Shown: positions 34,725-42,629 of the stretch, one piece after another | How positions within the stretch are numbered: position 1 is the stretch's first letter | Layout: each line of letters starts with the position of its first letter | Program-made: the position numbers and the translations under genes | NCBI GenBank assembly: GCA_958439205.1 | Contig: OY288189.1 | Coordinates: 1,151,001 to 1,215,000, forward strand | Direction: 5' to 3' | Length of the DNA: 64,000 nucleotides | Source of the DNA: an uncultured Allorhizobium sp. | Lineage (GTDB): Bacteria > Pseudomonadota > Alphaproteobacteria > Rhizobiales > Rhizobiaceae | Notes under the pieces: generated by a model | What the model was told of the DNA's origin: nothing | The model's database searches: none | What the model saw: the letters and a program-made list of their open reading frames with translations, nothing else

Positions 34725-35537
34725 CTAGGCGACCGACGAGGTATCCTCCCTTGCCGATGAAGCCATGGGCTTCACGGTCATGAGCTTCACGCCGGCGTCG
34801 GTGACCATGGCGGCCGCCTCGTCGGAAATTCCATCGTCGGTGATGATCGTCGAGACCTTGTCGAGCGAACACAGGATAAGGCTCGAGCGCTTGGCGAACT
34901 TGCTGGAGTCGACCATGACGATCAGCTCTTCGGCCTGTCGAACCAGCTTCTGTTCGCTCTGGATGACCAGTGCATCCGATTCCATCACGCCGAGTGCATT
35001 GATGCCCTGCGCGCCGATGAAGATGCGGCGGGCATAGAAATTGCGGATCGCGTCATTCTCGAAAGGCGAGAGGATCAGGCTCTGGTCGCGATAGATCGCG
35101 CCGCCCGGAACCGAGACCGTACATTTCGAGTGCTTCACCAGATGTTCGGCGATCGCGAATGAGTTGGTCATGACCTGCAGGCGGCGGGCCGACATGAAAT
35201 GCACCATCTGGAAGGTGGTGGTGCCACCGTTGATGATGATCGAATCACCTTCCTCGCAGAGATCGACGGCTGCGCGCGCAATTGCGCGTTTCTTGTCGAT
35301 ATTGACCGATTCGGAAACGCGGAACGGGCGTGCTGCGAGATTTCCAAGCTGTGGCGGGTGCACGGCTTCTGCGCCACCGCGGACGCGCCTCAGCTTTCCC
35401 TGCACATGGAGAGACGCGATATCCCTGCGGATCGTGGCTTCTGAAGCCTCGGTCAGCTCGGCAATGTCCTGCACCGTGATCACAGGCTTCTCCTGGATCG
35501 CGCTCAGAATAATGCGATGGCGTTCGCGTTCGTGCAT
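34725..35537 (-). CDS. rhaR: DeoR-family rhamnose regulator
   Basis: A 270-residue repressor. The N-terminal helix-turn-helix (about 5-60) reads RHRIILSAIQEKPVITVQDIAELTEASEATIRRDIASLHVQGKLRRVRGGAE, the DeoR signature. The C-terminal DeoRC sensor (about 75-235) has IIINGGTTTFQM, the sugar-phosphate-binding loop. ATG at 35537 is chosen for the AGGAGGA six bases upstream. It begins the rhaRSTPQUK operon and is divergent from rhaD. Two inverted 19-bp copies in the intergenic region are its likely operators. Confidence 0.92.
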   Translation of the reverse strand: MHERERHRIILSAIQEKPVITVQDIAELTEASEATIRRDIASLHVQGKLRRVRGGAEAVHPPQLGNLAARPFRVSESVNIDKKRAIARAAVDLCEEGDSIIINGGTTTFQMVHFMSARRLQVMTNSFAIAEHLVKHSKCTVSVPGGAIYRDQSLILSPFENDAIRNFYARRIFIGAQGINALGVMESDALVIQSEQKLVRQAEELIVMVDSSKFAKRSSLILCSLDKVSTIITDDGISDEAAAMVTDAGVKLMTVKPMASSAREDTSSVA

Positions 35538-35578
35538 GGGGTCCTCCTGACGCTGATTTATTCGCAATGTTTTTACGC

Positions 35579-35597
35579 TGTCAATCAGAAACGATCA
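35579..35597. promoter_or_regulatory. Candidate RhaR operator 1 (rhaR side)
   Basis: TGTCAATCAGAAACGATCA, the inverted copy of the site at 35633-35651 except for the three central bases. Read on the minus strand it contains TTGACA, and ATAAAT follows after 17 bases, giving a good sigma-70 promoter for rhaR. Confidence 0.7.
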
Positions 35598-35632
35598 AAA
35601 ATAATAATACTGCAGCGCACAATGAAAAGAAA

Positions 35633-35651
35633 TGATCGAAACTGATTGACA
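35633..35651. promoter_or_regulatory. Candidate RhaR operator 2 (rhaD side)
   Basis: TGATCGAAACTGATTGACA, the inverted partner of 35579-35597, centre-to-centre 54 bases. Its last six bases form TTGACA, a consensus -35 for rhaD on the plus strand, with GATATC about 18 bases on as a weak -10. Repressor bound here would block polymerase. Confidence 0.7.
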
Positions 35652-35691
35652 ATCGGTCGAGGGCTGCGCGATATCTGCGAACAAGATGTAG

Positions 35692-35714
35692 ATGAGCCGG
35701 CATTGCCGGCTCAT
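35692..35714 (+). promoter_or_regulatory. Leader hairpin of rhaD
   Basis: ATGAGCCGGC-ATT-GCCGGCTCAT, a perfect 10-bp stem with a 3-base loop in the rhaD 5' UTR, 12 bases before the GGGAGG ribosome binding site. No T-run follows; it is more likely a stabiliser or regulatory fold than a terminator. Confidence 0.5.
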
Positions 35715-35737
35715 GAGATAATTGCAGGGAGGATGTC

Positions 35738-37834
35738 ATGACGGGCCAAACCCGCCTTCTCGAAAATCGTTGGGATGATGCTTATGCCGCCACGCTCGAT
35801 GAGCCCGGCAAGCTTCTGTATCGATCCAACCTGCTGGGTGCCGATAAGCGCATCACCAATTATGGGGGCGGCAACACCTCTGCCAAGGTGATGGAAATCG
35901 ATCCGCTGACGGGGCAGACGGTCAAGGTTCTCTGGGTCAAGGGATCCGGCGGCGACGTCGGCACGATCAAGCTCGATGGGTTTGCGACGCTTTACCAGGA
36001 CAAGCTGGAAGCGTTGAAGGGAATTTATCAGGGCGTGCACGACGAAGACCGAATGGTCGGTTTCCTGCCGCATTGCACCTTCAACCTCAATCCGCGCGCA
36101 GCATCCATCGATACGCCGCTGCATGGTTTCGTGCCGTTCACGCATGTCGATCACATGCATCCGGACGCGATCATTGCGATTGCAGCCTCTAAGAATTCCA
36201 AGGAATTGACGCAGAAGGTCTTTGGCTCCGAGATCGGCTGGCTGCCCTGGCGCCGTCCCGGTTTCCAGCTCGGTCTCGATCTCGAAGCCTTCGTGAAGGC
36301 CAATCCGACCGCGAAGGGCGTCGTTCTCGAAAGCCACGGCCTGTTCACCTGGGCCGATGATGCCAAGGACTGCTATCTGCTGACGCTCGAGATCATCAAC
36401 AAGGCGATCGAGTGGTTTGCCAAGGAGACCGACGGCAAGACGATCTTCGGCGGTGCGGTATCGAAGAGCCTGCCGGCAGACGAGCGCCGCGCGATTGCCG
36501 CGCGTCTGATGCCGGAGATCCGCGGCCGCATCGGCAAGGGCGAGCGTAAGCTCGGCCATTTCGATGATCAGGATGCCGTGCTCGAATTCGTCAATTCCAG
36601 CCATCTGCAGCCGCTCGGCGCGCTCGGAACGTCCTGCCCGGACCATTTCCTGCGCACCAAGATCCGGCCGCTGATCGTCGATTTCGATCCGGCAATGCCA
36701 GATGTCGATGCGGTTCTTGCCGGTCTGGACAAGGCGCTCGAAGCCTACCGCGCCGACTATAGGGGCTACTACGAGGCTTGCCGTCACGACAATTCGCCCG
36801 CCATCCGCGATCCGAACCCGGTCATCTTCCTGGTTCCTGGCGTCGGCATGCTATCCTTTGCCAAGGACAAGGCGACGGCCCGCATTGCCGGTGAGTTCTA
36901 TGTCAATGCGATCAACGTCATGCGCGGCGCCTCGACGGTCTCCGAGTATCAGGGACTGCCGGAGCAGGAAGCCTTCGACATCGAATACTGGCTGCTCGAA
37001 GAGGCAAAGCTGCAGCGTATGCCTAAGCCGAAGAGCCTGGCCGGTCGCGTCGCCTTCGTCACCGGTGGTGCCGGCGGGATTGGCCGGGCAACGGCGGACC
37101 GTCTGATGGCGGAGGGTGCTTGCGTGGTTCTGGCCGATATCGATGCGGCAGCACTCGACCAGACAGTTGCGGATTTCTCCAAACGCCATGGTGCGGATGT
37201 TGTGCGTTCAGCACAGCTCGACGTAACCCGTGAGGACGCGGTCATCCGCGCTTTTGCAGAGGCCTGCGTCGAATTCGGCGGTGTTGACATTCTCGTTTCG
37301 AATGCCGGGATCGCCTCGTCTGCGCCGGTCGAAGACACGACGCTTGCGATGTGGGACAAGAATATCAGCATCCTGGCAACCGGCTATTTCCTCGTGTCGC
37401 GGGAAGCCTTCCGGCTGTTCCGGCGGCAGAAGCTCGGCGGCAACGTCGTTTTCGTCGCCTCGAAGAATGGTCTGGCCTCATCGCCCAATGCGTCCGCCTA
37501 CTGCACGGCAAAGGCGGCCGAGATCCATCTCGCCCGCTGCCTGGCGCTCGAAGGCGCCGATGCCGGCATCCGGGTGAATACTGTCAATCCGGATGCGGTT
37601 CTGCGCGGTTCGAAGATCTGGAATGGCGAATGGCGCGAGCAACGTGCGGCCTCCTCGAAGATCGAAGTTACCGATCTCGAGGAGCATTACCGTAATCGCT
37701 CGATGCTGAAGCTGAATGTCTTCCCGGAAGACATCGCGGAGGCGATCTACTTCCTCGCCTCCGATCTCTCGGCGAAATCCACCGGCAACATCATCAATGT
37801 CGATGCCGGCAATGCGCAGAGCTTCCCGCGCTGA
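35738..37834 (+). CDS. rhaD: Bifunctional rhamnulose-1-phosphate aldolase / short-chain dehydrogenase
   Basis: A 698-residue fusion. The N-terminal half (about 1-420) is a class II aldolase domain: NYGGGNTSAKV (phosphate and Zn site), FVPFTHVDHMHPDAIIAIA (Zn-binding His) and VLESHGLFTWADDAKDCY (Zn His). The C-terminal half (about 430-698) is a classical SDR: GRVAFVTGGAGGIGRATADRL, VSNAGIA, and YCTAKAAE with Tyr and Lys. The pair cleaves rhamnulose-1-P to DHAP and L-lactaldehyde and oxidises the lactaldehyde, as for the rhizobial/Bacillus RhaEW fusion family. It is divergent from rhaR. Confidence 0.92.
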   Translation: MTGQTRLLENRWDDAYAATLDEPGKLLYRSNLLGADKRITNYGGGNTSAKVMEIDPLTGQTVKVLWVKGSGGDVGTIKLDGFATLYQDKLEALKGIYQGVHDEDRMVGFLPHCTFNLNPRAASIDTPLHGFVPFTHVDHMHPDAIIAIAASKNSKELTQKVFGSEIGWLPWRRPGFQLGLDLEAFVKANPTAKGVVLESHGLFTWADDAKDCYLLTLEIINKAIEWFAKETDGKTIFGGAVSKSLPADERRAIAARLMPEIRGRIGKGERKLGHFDDQDAVLEFVNSSHLQPLGALGTSCPDHFLRTKIRPLIVDFDPAMPDVDAVLAGLDKALEAYRADYRGYYEACRHDNSPAIRDPNPVIFLVPGVGMLSFAKDKATARIAGEFYVNAINVMRGASTVSEYQGLPEQEAFDIEYWLLEEAKLQRMPKPKSLAGRVAFVTGGAGGIGRATADRLMAEGACVVLADIDAAALDQTVADFSKRHGADVVRSAQLDVTREDAVIRAFAEACVEFGGVDILVSNAGIASSAPVEDTTLAMWDKNISILATGYFLVSREAFRLFRRQKLGGNVVFVASKNGLASSPNASAYCTAKAAEIHLARCLALEGADAGIRVNTVNPDAVLRGSKIWNGEWREQRAASSKIEVTDLEEHYRNRSMLKLNVFPEDIAEAIYFLASDLSAKSTGNIINVDAGNAQSFPR

Positions 37835-37843
37835 TCTCCCAAG

Positions 37844-37869
37844 CCGTCGCGGCGCATGCGCCGCGGCGG
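37844..37869. terminator. G+C-rich palindrome between rhaD and yqaE-like gene
   Basis: CGCGGCGCATGCGCCGCG at 37848-37865 is a perfect 18-bp palindrome, extended by a few more pairs on each side. It lies between two convergent stop codons and probably acts as a bidirectional terminator, though no T-run is present. Confidence 0.5.
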
Positions 37870-37873
37870 GATC

Positions 37874-38032
37874 CTACTTGCGGATGATCACCCAGATGGC
37901 ATGGATGATGCCCGGGATATAGCCGAAGAGCGTGAGCAGGATGTTCAGCCAGAAATGCAGGCCAATGCCGACCTGGAGGAAAACGCCGAGTGGCGGCAGG
38001 AGGATGGCAAGCAAAATGCGAAGAACGTCCAT
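37874..38032 (-). CDS. YqaE/Pmp3-family small membrane protein
   Basis: A 52-residue protein, MDVLRILLAILLPPLGVFLQ then a second helix ending YIPGIIHAIWVIIRK. The PPLGVFL and GYIPGIIHAIW motifs define the UPF0057/Pmp3 family, whose members are linked to salt, cold or membrane-potential stress in yeast and plants. ATG at 38032 is preferred because GGAG lies seven to ten bases upstream; a longer version from 38050 lacks a good site. It lies on the opposite strand between rhaD and rhaI, interrupting an otherwise continuous rhamnose set. Confidence 0.88.
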   Translation of the reverse strand: MDVLRILLAILLPPLGVFLQVGIGLHFWLNILLTLFGYIPGIIHAIWVIIRK

Positions 38033-38108
38033 GATGGCTCCGATTTTCATTTGAGACTGCAGATAAACGCGCTTCGATGACAATCGTTCGCGCGAGGTGG
38101 AGGAAAGA

Positions 38109-39401
38109 ATGAGCGAAATCCGAATTCCGGTCGATATCGTCGCGGCGGAAAACGAGCGGCGCGAGGCGGCTCACCGTAGCGACTTTCAGGCGCTGGGCGA
38201 GAAACTCGCGCGCAACTCCATCGATATCGAGAGCGTGACCGCGAAGGTCGCGGATTTCTTCGTGGCCGTGCCCTCCTGGGGCGTTGGGACCGGCGGCACA
38301 CGTTTCGCCCGTTTCCCGGGGCAGGGAGAACCGCGGCACATCTTCGACAAGCTCGACGATTGCGGCGTCATCCAGCAGTTGACGCGGGCGACGCCGACCG
38401 TTTCGCTGCATATCCCCTGGGACAAGGCGGATCCGAAGGAGCTGAAGGCCAAGGCGGATGCTTTGGGGCTGGGCTTCGATGCGATGAATTCGAACACCTT
38501 CTCTGATAGCCCTGAGCAGCCGCATTCCTACAAGTACGGCTCCCTCAGCCATGTGGATGCCGCGACCCGCCGGCAGGCCGTCGAGCACAACATCGAATGC
38601 ATCGAACTCGGTGCCGCACTCGGCTCCAAGGCGCTGACGGTCTGGATCGGTGATGGGTCCAACTTCCCCGGGCAGAGCAACTTCACCCGCCAGTTCGAGC
38701 GTTATCTCGACGCGATGCGGGACATCTACAAGGCGCTGCCGGACGACTGGCGGCTGTTCTCCGAACACAAGATGTACGAGCCGGCCTTCTATTCGACGGT
38801 CGTGCAGGATTGGGGCACGAACTACCTGATCGCCCAGACACTGGGTGAAAAGGCCCATTGCCTGGTCGACCTCGGGCATCATGCGCCAAACACCAATATC
38901 GAGATGATCGTCGCGCGGCTTATCCAGTTCGGCAAGCTCGGTGGCTTCCACTTCAACGACAGCAAGTATGGCGATGACGATCTGGATGCCGGGTCGGTCG
39001 AACCCTACCGTCTGTTCCTCGTTTTCAACGAGTTGGTCGATGCGGAGCATCGGGGTGTGAAGGGTTTCCACCCAGCGCATATGATTGACCAAAGCCACAA
39101 TGTGACAGACCCGATCGAGAGCCTGATTTCCAGTGCCAACGAGATCCGCCGTGCCTATGCGCAGGCGCTTCTGGTGGATCGCGCGGCACTTGAGGGCTAC
39201 CAGACCGACAACGACGCGCTGATGGCATCCGAAACACTGAAGCGGGCTTATCGCACCGATGTCGAGCCGATCCTCGCCGAGGCAAGACGGCGGTCCGGCG
39301 GGGCGATCGATCCGGTCGCGACCTACCGGGCCAGCGGCTACCGGGGTCGTGTTGCGGCCGAGCGTCCGGCGGTCAAGGGCGGCTCCGGCGGTATCGTCTG
39401 A
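38109..39401 (+). CDS. rhaI: L-rhamnose isomerase
   Basis: A 430-residue TIM-barrel isomerase of the rhizobial RhaI / Pseudomonas stutzeri type. EHKMYEPAFYSTVVQDWGTN (metal Glu), VDLGHHAPNTNIEMIVARL (metal Asp, His) and GGFHFNDSKYGDDDLDAGS (metal Asp residues) form the active site. It converts L-rhamnose to L-rhamnulose for RhaK. ATG 38109 follows GGTGGAGGAAAG. It needs its own promoter, since the gene before it runs the other way. Confidence 0.9.
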   Translation: MSEIRIPVDIVAAENERREAAHRSDFQALGEKLARNSIDIESVTAKVADFFVAVPSWGVGTGGTRFARFPGQGEPRHIFDKLDDCGVIQQLTRATPTVSLHIPWDKADPKELKAKADALGLGFDAMNSNTFSDSPEQPHSYKYGSLSHVDAATRRQAVEHNIECIELGAALGSKALTVWIGDGSNFPGQSNFTRQFERYLDAMRDIYKALPDDWRLFSEHKMYEPAFYSTVVQDWGTNYLIAQTLGEKAHCLVDLGHHAPNTNIEMIVARLIQFGKLGGFHFNDSKYGDDDLDAGSVEPYRLFLVFNELVDAEHRGVKGFHPAHMIDQSHNVTDPIESLISSANEIRRAYAQALLVDRAALEGYQTDNDALMASETLKRAYRTDVEPILAEARRRSGGAIDPVATYRASGYRGRVAAERPAVKGGSGGIV

Positions 39402-39426
39402 ACTGGATCTCATTCTCATCTCGTGA

Positions 39427-39456
39427 AAACGCCCGGGCAAAACCCGGGCGTTTCTT
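39427..39456 (+). terminator. Rho-independent terminator after rhaI
   Basis: AAACGCCCGGG and CCCGGGCGTTT form an 11-bp stem with a 5-base A-rich loop, followed by CTTGTT. Because the stem ends are A/T runs it can work in both directions, serving also the convergent Bax-inhibitor gene. Confidence 0.85.
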
Positions 39457-39486
39457 GTTGAAGCGTTCTCCCGACGCGTTTTTATC

Positions 39487-40206
39487 TTATTCTTCGCGCT
39501 GGCCCGTCAGGCTCAGCAGCAGCTGGAACAGGTTGACGAAGTTGAGGTAGAGCGACAGAGCGCCGAAGACGGCGAGCTTCTGCTGGCTCTCCTGGTCAAA
39601 GTTTTCGGCATACTGTTCCTTGATGTTCTGGGTATCCCAGGCGGTCAGACCGACGAAGACGACGACGCCGATGACCGAGATCGCGAACTGCAGGGCGCTG
39701 GAGCCCAAGAAGATGTTGACGATCGAAGCGATGACGACACCGATCAGACCCATCATCAGGAACGAGCCGAACTTCGACAGGTCACGCTTCGTCGTGTAGC
39801 CGTAGAGGCTCATCGCCCCGAACATGGTCGCGGTGATGAAGAAGGTGCGAGCGATCGAGGTTCCGGTGAAGACCAGGAATACGGACGACAGCGACAGACC
39901 CATCACGGCTGCGAAGGCCCAGAAGGCCATCTGCGCGGTTGCGGCCGACATCGCGTGAATGCGGAACGAGAAGAAGAAGACGAAGGCGAGCGGCGCCAGC
40001 ATCACGACCCACTTGAGCGGGGTGGAGAAGATCGGCACGTATAGCGCCGGCGTCTGGCTGACCACGAAGGCGACGATGCCTGTGATGATAAGGCCGAGGC
40101 CCATGTAGTTGTAAACGCGCAGCATGTGCTTGCGCAGACCTTCGTCGAAGATTGCTGCGGACTGGGCCTGAGCGCCGTAGCCGAAGCGGTTCTGGATAGG
40201 ATCCAT
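39487..40206 (-). CDS. Bax inhibitor-1 / YccA-family membrane protein
   Basis: A 239-residue protein with seven membrane helices. MLRVYNYMGLGLIITGIVAF, VFLVFTGTSIARTFFITATMFG and LTAWDTQNIKEQY (with the conserved Asp of helix 6-7) are typical of the bacterial BI-1 branch. YccA modulates FtsH protease and BsYetJ leaks calcium in a pH-dependent way; which applies here is unknown. It starts 20 bases after the anti-sigma gene and so is probably part of the sigma operon. Confidence 0.92.
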   Translation of the reverse strand: MDPIQNRFGYGAQAQSAAIFDEGLRKHMLRVYNYMGLGLIITGIVAFVVSQTPALYVPIFSTPLKWVVMLAPLAFVFFFSFRIHAMSAATAQMAFWAFAAVMGLSLSSVFLVFTGTSIARTFFITATMFGAMSLYGYTTKRDLSKFGSFLMMGLIGVVIASIVNIFLGSSALQFAISVIGVVVFVGLTAWDTQNIKEQYAENFDQESQQKLAVFGALSLYLNFVNLFQLLLSLTGQREE

Positions 40207-40226
40207 AGTCAGTTACCTCCTTGGGA

Positions 40227-41000
40227 TCAGTAAAGGGTACGGGCAAGCTTGCGGGCCTGTTCGGCCAGCTTGTCCGCATTTTCGGTTTCGGAGATCAGCG
40301 CGTAGGCAACCTCGCCGATCTGCCAGTAGGCGGCGTTGGTCTGGCCCTCCTGCTTCAGCAGCACTTGCTGAACCGAGAAATTGCCAGGCCGGACGGCGAA
40401 GAGGGACAGCCTCTCGCCGGATTGGGGCTCCACTTCAAGCTCGACACTCGGGCCGTAGGTGGAGGGGAAAACCTGCGCGTCGCGCACAGACCATTCTGCC
40501 GGCATCGTGGGCAGAACGATCGCTGTCGCCGAACGGATCTCAGCCGGGTCAAAGCGGCTCACTTCCGCCTGTGACGACATCTGCTCGCGCAGTTCTGCCG
40601 TCTGATGCGCGCGCATGGCTTCCTCGACGAATTGTGGAGGCGGGACGGAGGCCACCACTTCGCCGATGCTGCCGGGTGCGATCCAGGCATGGGCGATCCA
40701 GCCGGCGCCGATCAAAAGCGCAACCGATGCCGCGCGCCGCATCACGTCAAAGGTGCGCGGACGGTTCAAGGCGCTTTCCAGGACCCGAGCTGCTTCGCGT
40801 GTTTCCTGACGGACGCCTGTCGGCATGCCGGCCAGTGCCAGCCGCAACTCATCACGGACGCGCAGATCTGCCATGACCTTGGCAGCGATGGATGGGTTCT
40901 CCGAGAGATAAGCCTCGACCTCGATACGGCGGCCGACATCCAGCTGGTCGTCGACATAGGCGTGCAGGTCGGCCTCGATCACGGGATCATTGCTTGTCAT
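40227..41000 (-). CDS. Transmembrane anti-sigma factor
   Basis: A 257-residue protein. The N-terminal cytosolic part (about 1-90) has ADLHAYVDDQLDVGRRIEVEAYL, typical of anti-sigma domains of the ASD/RskA kind but without the zinc HxxxCxxC motif. A single membrane helix lies at about 98-115 (AASVALLIGAGWIAHAW), and a periplasmic domain of about 140 residues follows. ATG at 41000 overlaps the sigma factor gene by 14 bases. It would hold the sigma factor at the membrane until an envelope signal is sensed. Confidence 0.85.
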   Translation of the reverse strand: MTSNDPVIEADLHAYVDDQLDVGRRIEVEAYLSENPSIAAKVMADLRVRDELRLALAGMPTGVRQETREAARVLESALNRPRTFDVMRRAASVALLIGAGWIAHAWIAPGSIGEVVASVPPPQFVEEAMRAHQTAELREQMSSQAEVSRFDPAEIRSATAIVLPTMPAEWSVRDAQVFPSTYGPSVELEVEPQSGERLSLFAVRPGNFSVQQVLLKQEGQTNAAYWQIGEVAYALISETENADKLAEQARKLARTLY

Positions 41001-41532
41001 CGGGGTTTCCTCCAACGATTCTGAGGTGTGGCACCGCGCTCGCCTCCTCGCCGCCTTCCATCGCCCGAAGACGGGCGCGGGCGCGAGAGACACGAGACAT
41101 CAGTGTGCCAACGGGAATATTCAGGACATCGGCGGCCTCCTGATAGGAGAGCTCCTCGATGGCCACGAGATGCAGTGCTTCGCGCTGGTCTTCCGGCAGA
41201 GACAGGAAGGCGTCCCGCACCTGGGCGAGCCGCACCGAATGTTCCTGTCCTGCGGGTGCTACCGTTTCGGACAGTTCCAGGGCTGCGTCGTGACGGCGAT
41301 TGACCGCACGGTCGCGGCGGAGCCGGTCGATATGGGTGTTGTGCAGGATCGACATCAGCCAGTTGCGGATGTTGCCGCTGCTGCGAAACGTCGACTTGCG
41401 CTCCAGCGCGCGGACGAGAGCATCATGAACGAGGTCTTCGGCCTCGTCGGGATTCCTGACGAGCGAACGGGCATAGCGTCGCAAGGCTGCGAGCTGGCCA
41501 ATCACATTGAACGGGTTCGAGTTCGTCGTCAT
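40987..41532 (-). CDS. ECF RNA polymerase sigma factor
   Basis: A 181-residue sigma-70 family protein with region 2 (about 15-85: RSLVRNPDEAEDLVHDALVRA and NIRNWLMSILHNTHIDRLRR) and region 4 (about 110-165: LPEDQREALHLVAIEELSYQEAADVLNIPVGTLMSRVSRAR). There is no region 1 or 3. Group resembles rhizobial ECF factors partnered with a membrane anti-sigma lacking a zinc site. The gene is co-transcribed with the anti-sigma and probably the Bax-inhibitor gene. Confidence 0.93.
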   Translation of the reverse strand: MTTNSNPFNVIGQLAALRRYARSLVRNPDEAEDLVHDALVRALERKSTFRSSGNIRNWLMSILHNTHIDRLRRDRAVNRRHDAALELSETVAPAGQEHSVRLAQVRDAFLSLPEDQREALHLVAIEELSYQEAADVLNIPVGTLMSRVSRARARLRAMEGGEEASAVPHLRIVGGNPDDKQ

Positions 41533-41539
41533 GCCCCAG

Positions 41540-41567
41540 TATACGGAGCTGAACGTGATCCTATTCC
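41540..41567 (-). promoter_or_regulatory. Candidate ECF-type promoter for the sigma operon
   Basis: On the minus strand GGAATA (-35) and CGTATA (-10) are separated by 16 bases, the pattern typical of ECF-dependent promoters and consistent with autoregulation. The implied transcription start is at or next to the ATG at 41532, meaning a leaderless message or a later start codon, which lowers confidence. Confidence 0.4.
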
Positions 41568-41598
41568 ACCGTCAGTCAAAAATATTTCGGATATGGTT

Positions 41599-42237
41599 TC
41601 AGGGGCCGATTGCCCAGCCCAGACCCCGGGCTGCGGCATAGACCAGGCCACCGGATGCGCCGAGTGCAATCACACCCATGGCGACGCCGAGGATGGCGAC
41701 AAGACCGTCACGCTCCATGAGGCCGAGTGCGATCATGACCAAGGCCGCAACGGGCAGGAAATTGCCAAAGGGGATAGGCAGAGCCACCGCGATGGCCAGG
41801 AGCAGCACCGGCACACCGAGGAAAGCCTGTGCACGAGGACCCGCGAGATGGCGCATGCGGTTCTTGCGCAGCAGCGTTTCCACGCGGGCGACCAGAGGGG
41901 CGGTGTAGCGGACCATCACGTCGATCACGCCGCTGGAGACCTGACGGCGGCCGAGAAATTTTGGCAACCAGATGCGGCGAAAGCCGGCAATGATCTGGAT
42001 CGAGACAATGGCCAGACAGCTGCCGAAGACCATGCCGAAGGGGCCGGGGATCGGGGTAAGGGCCGGCAGCGACAGGATGAGGATCGCAAACGCAATGCTG
42101 CTGCGGCCCATGGCCGACATTAGTTCGTCCAGGCTCACAGAGCCCGCTTCTGCCGCACGGGCCTGTAGGCGGGCAAGCCTTCTCGATGCCACCCCGCCTT
42201 CGGGAGCCGGGCTGTCTGGTGGCTCTGAACTGTTCAT
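41599..42237 (-). CDS. ExoD-family membrane protein
   Basis: A 212-residue protein with four or five hydrophobic segments after a soluble N-terminus. LDELMSAMGRSSIAFAILILSLPALTPIPGPFGMVFG is the recognisable ExoD core, with the GP.P motif; ALPIPFGNFLPVAALVMIALGLMERDG is the second. ExoD of Sinorhizobium was found through exopolysaccharide and nodulation defects and alkaline sensitivity; its biochemical role is unclear. The start is the ATG at 42237. Confidence 0.88.
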   Translation of the reverse strand: MNSSEPPDSPAPEGGVASRRLARLQARAAEAGSVSLDELMSAMGRSSIAFAILILSLPALTPIPGPFGMVFGSCLAIVSIQIIAGFRRIWLPKFLGRRQVSSGVIDVMVRYTAPLVARVETLLRKNRMRHLAGPRAQAFLGVPVLLLAIAVALPIPFGNFLPVAALVMIALGLMERDGLVAILGVAMGVIALGASGGLVYAAARGLGWAIGP

Positions 42238-42375
42238 GGTCTGACGTATCTCCTGGCGTTTGAGGAGATGTAGGAGGGCTTTGCCGCGACACAAGGCCGG
42301 TCTGGAGTGCGGCCGCACATCTCCGCGCGTCCACGCCGCTGTCTCCAGAAGTCCAGTGCTGTCGTTGGTTTGTCT

Positions 42376-42408
42376 GGAACCTCGCAGGGCCGCCGGCTGT
42401 TTCCTGTG
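42376..42408 (+). promoter_or_regulatory. Candidate EcfG-type general-stress promoter
   Basis: GGAAC at 42376-42380, then 18 bases, then GTTTC at 42399. This agrees with the alphaproteobacterial general stress consensus (GGAAC-N16/17-CGTT, here TGTT). It is placed about 50 bases before the small acidic protein gene at 42430, with a short leader containing AAAGGAGA. Confidence 0.5.
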
Positions 42409-42429
42409 TCCAAGCAAAGGAGACGGGCG

Positions 42430-42609
42430 ATGACAGATCACGCTGATACAGCCGACAAGGAACAGACCGAAAAGGGCAAAACGACCGCAGACGAGATGCC
42501 TGCGGCCGGGCCGCACGACAAGCCGGAATTGCAGGATCCGATGAAGACGCCAGGAACGGGCTCGCTGCCTGAGGTCGGATCTCAAGGCTCAGATGTCGGG
42601 CCGGACTGA
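42430..42609 (+). CDS. Small acidic disordered protein, 59 residues
   Basis: Starts MTDHADTADKEQTEKGKTTA and continues Pro/Gly/Asp-rich to the end with no hydrophobic core, so it is probably intrinsically disordered. AAAGGAGA nine bases before the ATG and a strong terminator after the stop support a real gene. No family recognised. The upstream GGAAC/GTT promoter suggests stress induction. Confidence 0.7.
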   Translation: MTDHADTADKEQTEKGKTTADEMPAAGPHDKPELQDPMKTPGTGSLPEVGSQGSDVGPD

Positions 42610-42629
42610 GTATCCGGTCTCTGAAACGG

